A DNA stretch of 64,000 nt from Mercenaria mercenaria (lineage: Eukaryota > Mollusca > Bivalvia > Venerida > Veneridae). How positions within the stretch are numbered: the stretch's first letter is position 1; each line of letters starts with the position of its first letter. The notes beneath the pieces are model-generated. The model had not been told where the DNA came from, did no database searches, and saw only the letters and a program-made list of their open reading frames with translations. Positions 48,725 through 59,394 of this stretch are shown one piece after another. The stretch lies in assembly GCF_021730395.1 (NCBI RefSeq), contig NC_069366.1, positions 72,731,001 through 72,795,000 of the forward strand. Reading direction: 5' to 3'. The translations under genes were made by a program, and so were the position numbers.

Positions 48725-50942
48725 GTAAGTAATACATTTATAGATAATTAAAAGTGATCAATCGAATTTTGAACGTGTAATGAATTTGTATGAAACTTTT
48801 AATGTAGGATTAGTAGAATTTCCTCAGCTGAAATTTAATTAATGTTAGCTATATGTAGGAATAATTGGTGCATTTATGTAATTTTACAATACAGATTTTG
48901 ACTAAAGAATTGTTGGGAAAAAATGAATAGACTGTATTAGACATTTCACTTATTTAAAGGAAGAACGATTTTTTTTCTAAACGTTTGCATGAAATAACTG
49001 TTCGAATCTTTCTTTTGTCAGTCTTGACTGCGCAGTTAAGATTGATCGCAAAAGGTTTATTCTGTGGCTAGAAAATGTATAAAGTATCTGTACATGCGAG
49101 TTATCGAAGAAGTCTTGTAGCCATCAAAGAAAAGGGTAAAATAGAAAATTTGTATTTGTATCAAGAGAAACAAGCATAGTTACATGACACCCAGCTTAAA
49201 GAGAAGTAATAATAAAACATAAAGACACGTAAAGAATAGAAGGAATCTTACATTAACATCATTTAAATAAAAGCGCATGAAGATTATAAGGGTTTTTATG
49301 TGTTAACTTGGCCATGGAGGATTGGCCTTAGAGGTACGGACCTGCTCCGGCACAGAGTATACCGGGCAATCAATCAAACTAAATAAGTAATTAAATAAAG
49401 AACGACCTATCTACCTACCTGTCTACCTTCCTTCATGTCCGTCCATCCATCCGACCGACCGACAGGACTGGAGAGTGTGATAACTATGTGCCTAAATGAG
49501 GGATATGGATCATATAAAACAATACAACATGTTTCAAGTGTTCAAAAAAAAAAACAGCCACTCATTGACACTTGTGAACACATCAAGACCACCACCCACC
49601 GTGTCCATCGAATACGTTGTATTTACGGCGGGTAAATACACGGTAAATTGTACGTTCCAATATTCAATATATTGGCATTTCCTGTTAAACGGAACGGTTT
49701 ATGCCATGATATATCATGATATATATTCTTTAATGACTTGTTTTACCATTCTTGCGTCAAACAGATGAAAAGTCAATTAATAGAATGGTTTTGAGACCGA
49801 TTCCACACGTCTGTTAACTCGAATGATTGTAGAAACTAGAGAAATACTAGCCAAATGGGAAATGTGAATGATCTGTTGCTAGCAACGAAATGAAAATAAC
49901 TCAATACACAGGATGACGACAAAATCAGCAGGAAATGTCGGAAATGGAACGTACAATAAACGGTGTATTTAGCGTACCCACCGTAAATGCGACGTATACA
50001 ATGGACACGGTATCATTGGTGATATTAAGACTGTTAAAATACTATGCACGTATGGAAAACAGATGCGAAGACAAATTAATTTCAAAAATATGATTTATTT
50101 TAAATGAATTTTAATTCCAGGTATAACCCGTGCATCATAAAACAATCAGCAAGTTGAGACAGTACACAATGCATATATCTTATTAGTTTATTTGAATCTC
50201 TTCCATTTACATTTACATAAATATACATATTGTCTCTTGTAGCTCTGTATAGAGCGGCTGTATACTTTTTATATGTTAACTAATTGACAGTGTTGTATGT
50301 ATATGATGTATACAGATGAGACGTAAAGAAAAGAAATAAACTATAAAAAAACAGTAAAACTATACATGTAAATGACCGTTCATATAGATGAATTATAAAA
50401 GACTATACAAATATCATATGCATGTTAATGACTGTTTCCTTTTAGGTATTAAGTCATACATAAACAAACTTGTAAAAAAATAACCAAATCAGCAAACTAG
50501 TTCTTTTCAGGTGTGATAAAGACACGCAAATCTGCCTTGATTCGGTTTGACCTCTTTGATCTTCTGAAGTACTTCGTCAAAAAGGAAATAGCTCAATAAG
50601 GCGAAAACCATGAAAACCATCAGAAACAAACTTTTGTGAAAGTACATGTTATTTTACACTACATATATAGAATATAAAACAAAATCAAAGGTAAACCGTC
50701 AAGATTTCCGCTAATTCAAATTTATTTATTTACCACACGACCCCACATATTTCTGTGGAGGGTCACTAACAAATCCTATTATTAAATTGTTTTATCGACC
50801 ACTTATATATTTTTGGCGTAGGACAAAATTCTCGGCAGAAATATAGTGCTACTATTGGGTGGTAAAACCACATATATTACATACATTACACGCACACGTC
50901 TCCAGCGCAGTAACGGCTTATCAAATATAGGACAGACTGCCT
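48725..50942. other. Non-coding stretch between leader exon and TRIM-like gene
   Basis: A SINE-tail-like piece (~49,320-49,400) is followed by 'ccgtccatccatccgaccgaccgac' tracts. TTTATT at 50,721-50,726 could serve as the minus-strand AATAAA of the TRIM-like gene. Confidence 0.45.
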
Positions 50943-53210
50943 TCAAAGCAGCTTATAAGTTCGAACTCTATCTGAGTTGTTGCTACATAGAACAAACAGT
51001 CCGTCGGATGCCCGATAGCAGATAGCGCTTCCCTCCGCCCCGTCATCGGCTAGAAATACCTTAATTTTGCGCCCATGAGAATTGATCATGTGAACGTTTT
51101 TAGAGTCGCGACCACATACAAACACTGCTCCCTCCTTGTCAACAGTGATGTAACCAGGCGCTTCTAATTCTTTTGAATGGTATCTGAAAGAAAATTTAAA
51201 ATTGCGATCAACTTTTTGACCAAATTTAAATTTAGTGATATGCACATGGTAAAAAAAAGAAAAGAAAAAAAAAGAAGAAAAAACGTGTGTACAACCGAGC
51301 TTGAAATCAAATATTATGTGTAAGGGTTTGAAGTCGGTTTTCGACTCGTGTCCATCAAAGATAAAGAAAACATATTCGTCAACCGCCCCAAACCCCAACC
51401 CCACCCCTGTGCCGTATTAAAAGTGGAACGTCTTATACCAAAACCTATCACAATCAGGAAACTGCTTGTAAAAATCCTGTCCTATTTGAATGTTGACATT
51501 AACTATTTCAGTTACATCTAAGGACATTATTATTGAATGTGTCCAAGCAAAAGAAATATAAAATAAGTTGTAACGGAAGGAAGTTAAATAACAATAATTC
51601 CGTAAAATGAATATCATATTCCTGTCTATGTACATGCTAATTAATTGTACTTTTGATCATTCCTACCTGAAAAGTATTTTTCCAGCAGTAGTCACTTCAA
51701 GAACTTCATTAGCCGCCTTATCGGACACATAAAATCTGTCCCGCTTTGGATTCGGAGCAATAAAGTAAGGCCCCTGGAATAGGGAATAACCGTTCACATC
51801 ACGGTCAAATCTTTGCTTTATTTTTCCCTCCAAATCCATTAGTAGAACCAGACCGTGACTATAACATGTTACCAGCAAACCTTTTTCAAGCACGTTGATT
51901 CCATGACAACCAAGTTCTGTGTGCACTGTCCTGGTAAGACGGAGATCCGGATCCATCATGAGAAAATCTAGCTGTTTCTTATCCGGAATTGTCACTACCG
52001 CTTCCCGGTTGTTAAGGGCTGCGATATCACAAGGTGGACTAGAAACTGTCACATATGATTTAAGCTGGATCGCTTGGTCAAACAATTTGACATTACGGTT
52101 CCTGTTGTCAACAAGAAGCAGTCTTCCGTCCGCCAGAAATGTTGCCCCGGTAATTGCGCACGACGTCTTGGTGTCTTCTGGAGAATGAATGACGTGCTCG
52201 CCGCAAGGTACAAAATCTTTACCTCCTTTTAGTGTTGATAGCATGTTAGATGGAAGATCCATCGATGGTAGAGGTGTTGGTGTGAAGACTTTGCTTGCAT
52301 CCGAGTGTTTAGCTAGTGAAGTCTTTATCGTCCCGAAGCTATCGAAAGTCTTTAGAAACTGTATTAGTTTGTGGTTTGGCTCAAAGTCCATCTGCCTTTC
52401 ACTCTTTTCTTTCATAATCTTTTTAAGGACAGCATCACACTCAGCCTTTATATTCTGTGCATGTAACATTGATATGAAGCATTGGGATTCATCCAAACTT
52501 TTAATTGCCTCAAGTTGTCTAGATTCATCTTGAAGGATATTGATTCGTCTCGTGCATTCATTTCTAACGTTCCTTATTTCAGTGACCTCTTTTCTAGTTT
52601 TAGATTCAATTTCCAGTTTGATTTTTCTCTCTAGTGCATCAAATGCTGTATTCACCTGGATTCTAAGTTTATGTATGTCTTTTAAACATGCCACGAGCTG
52701 TTCTTCCATGCGATCATCCTGGGCTTCCTTGTATGTTTTCAATTTCTCAAACTGAAGAATCATTTTTCTTACTTCTTGTATAGTCCTTGGGAGATCACGC
52801 CCACTTTTTATCCCTTTCGCTAGACTTTTAATGTCATTAATATCATGACAACGAAAATGTCGTCCATCTTTACACTCGTGGCAGAAAACTTCCATATGGT
52901 GCGGACAATAATATTCAACCATTTTATAAACATGTTTTTCACATGATCGCACTGGTACTCTCGCGTGATGAAGTCTCTCCTTGGGCATATCAGTGCCTTG
53001 CACAATGATATGCGTCTTTGAAACGTCAGCATTCTGATGTTCTAGTTTACAATCGAAGCACATATATTTCTTGCAGTTTACACAATACGTCTGAGCCTCT
53101 ACAATTTTATCCTTTAACCGACAATGGTCACATACAATGTCTTTATCTTCCTCGCGGGATGCACCGGGAATAAAAGTCAAAGGTTTTGTTCCCGTCTGAG
53201 GCAGTGCCAT
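50943..53210 (-). CDS. TRIM-like protein: two B-boxes, coiled coil, NHL-like propeller
   Basis: Two minus-strand exons: 53,210-51,667 (donor ttcag|gtagga) and 51,183-50,943 (acceptor ctttcag), joined in phase 2 to give ILFRYHSKELEAPGYITV and 594 residues. I start at MALPQTG (53,210) because the context aaatATGg is good; an upstream in-frame ATG at 53,276 would add 22 residues. The first zinc motif is C27-C30-C43-C46-C51-C54-H58 (B-box1-like). B-box2 is C90-H93-C102-H105-C110-C113-H118-H122. There is no RING. A Glu/Lys-rich coiled coil covers ~150-290. The C-terminal ~220 residues carry NHL-like repeats (GATFLADGRLLLVDNRNRNVKLFD, GPYFIAPNPKRDRFYVSDKAANEVLEV, GYITVDKEGAVFVCGRDSKNVHMI). Bivalves have very many such RING-less genes, often linked to innate immunity or RNA binding. 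The role here is not known. It would not be an E3 ligase by itself. It lies antisense between two leader exons. Confidence 0.88.
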
Positions 53211-55074
53211 ATTTAACACAAAAAATAAATGTGATTTGAAAGAATGTTCAAACTTTTTAAATAGTTTTAAATGCACTCCTTTCGCTGACTTGTCAATATC
53301 TAAGTCTGATTACGTATGTAATTTCATACGCAAATCAGCCGCGATTGAGTTAAAACAATTGATTGAACTTAATTTACAAAAGGGTCTATAGGTTGTATGA
53401 AATAAACTAATAACTATAGAATTTTGGTAACCTTATATGCCTCTTTTTTACTATATACGACTGTAGTAACACAATATGAATTCTTGTTATGGTTGACTGA
53501 ATAAAGCTTAAACCTTCGATTTCAAATTCATTGATCGGTTGACACTGACAGCTTTTTCTGAAAAAATAATTACAGTCAAACCTGCGGTAACGCCAACCTC
53601 CGATTAAAGATCATTACTATACAACCTTCTTATAAAGGCCACTGTTTTCTTTTTCCCGCTTAACTACAAATAGCGTAAATTTACTTGTGATGAGAGGTCT
53701 TCTGTTTACAGCAGTTAAAGACGTATCCGGGAGTAATACCGGTGCGCATCTTTTTGCGCATTCACTTTCTTGCTAAAAAAGCTTGTCCATTGTTTTAAAA
53801 TGCGGATAGTTTAGCAGAAGTTGCAGAACACAGTGAATTGATCACATTATCAATTATGAATATTTATAGATATAATTAACAACACGGTTGTAATAAATCA
53901 ATTATGAGTTGCTTAATAAGTGATAATTTTTTTTTTTCAGATGAAATGGTGAAACAGTTGCAAATAGCGGACATTGTCTCCAGTATTTTAAATAATGCAT
54001 TAATCGCAATGGCTTTTATGGTTTAAATGAATTGTTCATGGAGTTATTTTTAAAGTTTTAAAGGGTAAAAAAGCATTGACGGAATGATTACTGAATATTT
54101 AAAGTTTAAAAGGGAGGTAATTAAATGCTATATATCTCGGAAACAAGCAAGGCGACCTATAGGTTCTTTTAACATTTTCTAATGAAATATATGTTGATCT
54201 ATATATACAAGAAAAAGTGTACATTTCAGAAGGAATTAAAATGTTCTATTGATCATCCAGCTGAAATCATGCCTATGGAATAGAGTACATGTCACTAATA
54301 CTGATATGAGCAAATAACCCAATCGTGCATAAAACAAAAATGCATTAATTGCCGGGAACACGTGTTAAAGTCCACCGTTTTTTTATGACGTAACTTTAAT
54401 CGAAGTTTTCTCAAATGACGTAACGCCGAATTTGGACCCAAAATGTCGTGATGCGTCACATATCTTAAAGGCCGTACAAGCAAAATTCTAGAAAATTCTT
54501 TGGGCTGCAACTTAATCCAGGATACTTATTTAAACACATTTTTTACGATTTCAAGTATTTATTTGTTTTGACAAAGTCATTGGAGCCTTGGGTCTTTATG
54601 TTTTGAGCTAGATTATTGATATATCTCTTATTCTAATTTCAAAGGGGCATGACTCGAAATAATGAATAAGTATATATTTCAGTTAATTATTGAAATGTTA
54701 GATTGAGATATATCTGATATTTTCACAGTGAAAAATATCAAAATATATCTTATAATGAGTAAAAAATATCAAATATTCAAACTATACAATGGAAAACAAT
54801 GAAATAAATAGAGAAAATTTGATTGTTTTACATGTAAAATTGAATATGTCACCCTCGAACACAAGATCTTAAATTTTCACTCGTGGCTTATGTCACTCGT
54901 CAAAATGATACAGATCTTACACTAAAACAAACAATTATCCTCTATATGTGATCTTAAACATGTATCGACGTCTATAAATTTGACAGAATTAATGCATAAA
55001 TTTTGAGAGAAAAGTGAAGCGTTTGTAAATCTCGAGATGCGTCCTTTTTAATCTATCAAAGTCACATCGATACA
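53211..55074. other. Non-coding, with repeat fragments
   Basis: A repeat-like piece at 53,573-53,720 ('acagtcaaacctgcggtaacg'). At ~54,700-54,955 palindromic 'tgatattttcac/gtgaaaaatatca' and 'ttttcactcgtggct...acactaaaacaaacaa' match parts of the element at 62,960-63,412. No exon was recognised. Confidence 0.5.
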
Positions 55075-58000
55075 ATGTCAGTCGTATTGTTTTATTGCTT
55101 TATCCGTTGTTATTTATTTCCACTGGTGCATGTCATACCAGATTTTGATGGTAGAAAGATGCTACCAGGTACACCTCCGGGTAATATTTTCCTTAGCAAA
55201 GCTTTTCGACTCCCTCATTAATTAACGAATTAAAAACTTCAAGCTAGGTTCACACCAACAGTTACGAGGGGCAAGAAATTCAAATCCAGCGACGTTAAAA
55301 ACTCTGTCGTGGAGACATGTTGCAACAATATGATTCTTTTTTGAAAATTTCAGGTCACTGTGACCCTGTTTGTTCATGCCAGATGGACGGGCTGTATTAC
55401 AGTGAAGGAGAACAATGGGCTAAACCAGAGGACCCATGTACCATATACAAGTGCTTCAAAAATGGTTTCTACGAACCGGTGCAAAAAGGTATTATAGCAC
55501 ATTTTTTATGCTGCTTTTCGCTGTTAAAGCACTCTTACGCTAGAATGACGTCACGTTAACGTGCGGTGACGTCAATGTTTTTGTTGCGACCAAGAAAGAG
55601 CGCTACTATATTTTATCTACTGTTTTAGATTAAGGGCATATTAGAATCGAAATAATTTATAGCAAAACCGTGTTTTAACACTATTTACACACTCGGGCGG
55701 TAATACGTCTTACAAATAATTTCACTCGGGCTGCGCCCTCGTGGAATTATTACGCCCGACGTATAACCGCCCATCGTGCATGTTAAAACACTCTTTTGCT
55801 ATAACTTAGTTCTTAAATACAATTAGTGCAACCGTGTCTGCTAATTTTAAAACGTGACAAACGAAATCATTCTTCGCATTCTCTTGCAAACTCTTACTTC
55901 TTTAAGGAGTGAGATTAATCGAAAAACGTAAAAGTGTCTAGTATAAATGAGCCGTGCCATGAGAAAACCAACATCTTTGCAACACGCATGGATCCAGACA
56001 AGCCTGCGCATCCGCGCAGTCTGGTCAGGATCCATGCTGTTCGCTTTCAAAGCCTATTGGAATTAGAGAAACTGTTAGCGAACAGCATGGATCCAGACCA
56101 GACTGCGTGGATGCGCAGGCTGGTCTGGATACATGCTGGTCGCAAAGCCAATATGTTGGTTTTACATGGCGCGGCTCATATGTTGCTATTTTGCCTGAAT
56201 TATTCGCGTTGTTTTTGGAACACGATGGTTAATGTACGAGTCCATATGTGAAATTTCCCAACAAGTTTTTTTTTTTCTTTTCATTAGTCTGAAATTAAAT
56301 TCTAATATGAAAGAAATCGTGTTCATGTTCATTAAAAAACGACAAAATTGACGTTACGTCAAATAGTATTCGGCGGCATACAAGCGCCGGGAAAATACAT
56401 GGGCTTTAGCACGACATGTCAGCTTTTCATCTACGAAAAAATATCTGAACTTGAAATAAACACAAATCCCACATGGGTCCGTAACGGAGCAAGGGTACAT
56501 AGAGATTTTTGGAAGTTTGTCAAATCGCCCAAAAGGTCCTTTTTGATGTTGTCTGAAAGTGTCAGTATAAGCCTCGGGTGTAAGCTATTTCCATATTTGA
56601 GAGCTGCAGACCTAGACATTTCAGAAATATTTTTAAAATGAATTTCGTTTGATAAATGATGATTCTACGGAAGCGTGAAAGAGCCATCAGACGCGAATAC
56701 GTTTTATCACGTTACAGGTGCGGAAAGGATATGAGAGCGGTTTCACATATTCTGAATGGATTACAATGCGCGCAGTATAACTCACAAAACGTATCCTCCC
56801 GTGTTTGGATATGGTGAAAGCATGGCGTTACTGTACTTGGCACTATACACGCCCCACGAATCAGTGTATCTCTATTGCAAGCATTTGTTTGCATAAATCC
56901 GAATTGTTTGTGCGCTGCGCATGCTCATTCCCTCAGGCCTCGCCCTCGCGAAAGTACTCCGAGGAGGTATAACCTTTTCGTCGCTTTAAATAATTATATG
57001 TAAACATGGTTCTGCTTTATAATATTCCTTAACTGACACATAATTTGTGAGCCAGACTGACAATCCGCTGAAAATAACTAATTAATTAAAAACGGAAATA
57101 TCACTTTGCACGCAAAATATATCTATTATTAATGGCTTTCAAGCATTTAATGTGTTTCAGCAAGATTAAGTCTTGCATTAATAGAAGTAATTAGAAGGAA
57201 ATTTAATCACGTGATGTGCAAGGCAGTGCAACTGAATTGTTAATAACTTTAAAAGCTATTCATCATGTCCATTAATATTACCATAAAAACATGCATAGGT
57301 TGAGATATCTTACGTGTACGTGCGTGAACAAGTGCGAATAGGGTTTAAATGTTTGTTTCAAAATGATTTGAAGAGTCAAAATTTAAATTGAAACTTTATC
57401 TTTAACTTTACTTTCTGTACAAAAAGTTTGCATTTAAAAATCTATAGGCCGACGCTTGCTTACACTTTCTACACGGTCTGAAATCTCCACCTCATTTTAA
57501 TATGTATGGTATTGTAACTTAAATATGTTCATAACTGAACAGGAGACATTTTCTGTATTCCAATATAGGTTGTTGTCTATATTATACTTATCATATTTCT
57601 ATGTGTATCATAGGTTGCTGGTACAAAGAACAATGTCACATGGTGAACAGCACGTGGTCTGAAGGCTGCCACACTTTCAGTTGCACAGAAAATGCAGATT
57701 TTGTTTATTACAAACTAAAGGAAGCAGGTATAAAACAGGTCGTAAAAAGTTACTATCTTTTAGGCACAATCACTTGGAATTACAGTGCAATCTAGTGACA
57801 CAGAGAAAAAGTGTATATGAAAATCAATCGAGATATCCAATGAGATTGTTTAATATATTTTTACTGGTGCCCTACTTTCCGGTGCACCATCGAATTGCAT
57901 TCTACTTGTAAGCATCAACAGTGGTCTACTTTGTATAGTATAATATAGTGAGAAATAGGAAGTGTTTCCGCGCATGCGCGTGATTGAACGTACTTAAGTT

Positions 58001-59394
58001 GTTACTTTAGTAGAGCGTACTGGTCTCCATTGCTGGAGGTGAATCATATGGCGGCGCTAGTAAAAACTTCATTTTCTTGTTTCATAGATTAGACTGGTCA
58101 CATTACCATCCAGACAACGGTCCGTGTGGTCCAGCTATATTTAATTGCAATTAAGAATAGAAAATCAAATAAAACACTGAAAATACAATAATTCCACAGC
58201 CCTGTCAACATTTTCTGATAAAACAAAGCGGCCAGTATGTTGTTCGGACTATATAGTTCGAACCAGCGGTTCTTAGTTTAATTTAGTTGCCATTGATCGC
58301 AGTTAAGTCCCTGTAACCCTTCCGGTTAACGTAGTGCAGGGAGAACAAGACTACCAAGTTCATTTACAATTTGACACCAAAGTGTTTTTTGAATGATTTT
58401 CTTCTGGTCTTAGTGGCATGGAAAGTGGATAGTTTTTGATAGGCATAGATTTAAGAAATCCAGCATTTACGACCATACATACATACATACATACATACAT
58501 TTATATATGTTGCATAAGTAAATATTGTCTTGTAATAATCAGGCTGTTCCTTGGCAACTGGCGGCTGTCTGCCGGTAGGTGCGAGATGGGATGATGGTTG
58601 TGATGTATTGGAATGTCAGCTTGATGGCGAATGTTTGAAAACGAAAAAAGTGAGAACTGGTACGCACGTGATGTATAATAATCTTGGAACTAAACTAATA
58701 TGAAATACACCGCCACTAATATCATTGTATATATCATTGCGCAGGCTGGTCTGGATCCATGCTTGTCGCAAAGCCACTGTGTTGGTTTTCTCATTGCACG
58801 GCTCAATTTATGTTGCTGTCATTTTTTCCATATAATACTTTTCGCGTGTTCGTTAATTCTTTACCTTTTAGTGTATTTTTGTGACATTTTGTGACATTTC
58901 AAAACAAGATTGTAAAATGGGTTAATTCATAATTATGATGTCATTTTTTTATTTTCTTGAAATTTTGAAATGTTTCAAACAGAGAGGATGCTAAATTTTA
59001 AAAGTACTGTCAATATATGTTAGTTAAGATGTTGGCAAAATAGAACATGGCGGTTATGTTACTTTGTTCAGCAGATATTAAGATGCATAAACCATGTTTT
59101 ATAAATACATGGATACATTCTTATATTACGGCTATATGCATATGTTGTATTTTATAATTTGAGCTACACAAAAAAGTAAAACAAGGTATGTCGCTCTTTT
59201 ATCATTATGCTTTATAGATATGAACAAAATTAATGGTCAATCTATGTTGCTTTACACGATTCTCATGTATTATATGTCAGGTTGTGCCGTGCAGGGAACA
59301 TGTAAACGTATAGATAGCTACTGGCACGATGGCTGCACTGTATACATGTGTGCTAACGAGAGCAATAGTGCTGTGACAAGGTCACTGGCAAATG
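55075..59394 (+). CDS. Secreted cysteine-rich protein with VWC-like modules (partial)
   Basis: Five exons: a leader 55,075-55,180 (MSVVLFYCFIRCYLFPLVHVIPD..., donor ccgg|gtaata), then 55,354-55,488, 57,614-57,727, 58,543-58,659 and 59,281-59,394. All internal exons start and end in phase 1 (45, 38, 39 and 38 codons). Module 1 reads CDPVCSCQMDGLYYSEGEQW...CTIYKC. Modules 2-4 share GC-x5/6-C-x6/7-W-x2-GC-x4-C, for example GCAVQGTCKRIDSYWHDGCTVYMC. The pattern is like single VWC domains of extracellular signalling or matrix proteins. Ligand and function are unknown. The third donor is gtacgc; the nearer gtgaga would break the phase. No terminal exon or stop was found, so the gene runs on past the 55 bp array. 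The last exon's donor is the seed of that array. Exon calls rest on splice motifs and phase only. Confidence 0.65.
55659..55806. mobile_element. Foldback MITE (ttatagcaaaa ends)
   Basis: The ends are ttatagcaaaaccgtgtttt and aaaacactcttttgctataa, inverted and slightly diverged. The interior 'cactcgggcggtaatacg' pairs with 'cgtataaccgccc', and the centre reads 'cgggctgcgccctcg'. It is non-coding, within an intron of the VWC-like gene. Confidence 0.7.
55946..56180. mobile_element. ~240 bp palindromic element, full copy 3
   Basis: Same family as 30,946 and 40,831. The arms are more diverged here (for example 'catctttgcaacacgcatgg' in the left arm). It lies in an intron of the VWC-like gene. Confidence 0.82.
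56181..57613. other. Intron of the VWC-like gene
   Basis: A 97-codon frame at 56,348-56,641 was seen but has no recognised domain or splice context. The region ~56,720-56,960 is GC-richer and possibly a repeat. No further VWC-like exon was recognised. Confidence 0.45.
58739..58807. mobile_element. Solo half of the palindromic element
   Basis: Only the right arm is present (gcgcaggctggtctggatcc ... cacggctcaat). The left arm and centre are missing, so one arm was deleted or only half inserted. Confidence 0.75.

Noticed and set aside
51919-52755. Plus-strand frames at 51,919-52,188, 52,189-52,533 and 52,540-52,755
   Set aside because: They are antisense shadows of the TRIM-like coding exon.
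56348-56641. 97-codon plus-strand frame
   Set aside because: It has no recognised domain, no splice signals in keeping with the surrounding gene, and an equally open minus-strand frame.
58650-58655. gtgaga as the donor of the third VWC-like exon
   Set aside because: It would leave the exon in phase 0, incompatible with the phase 1 start of the next exon. The donor at 58,660 keeps phase 1.
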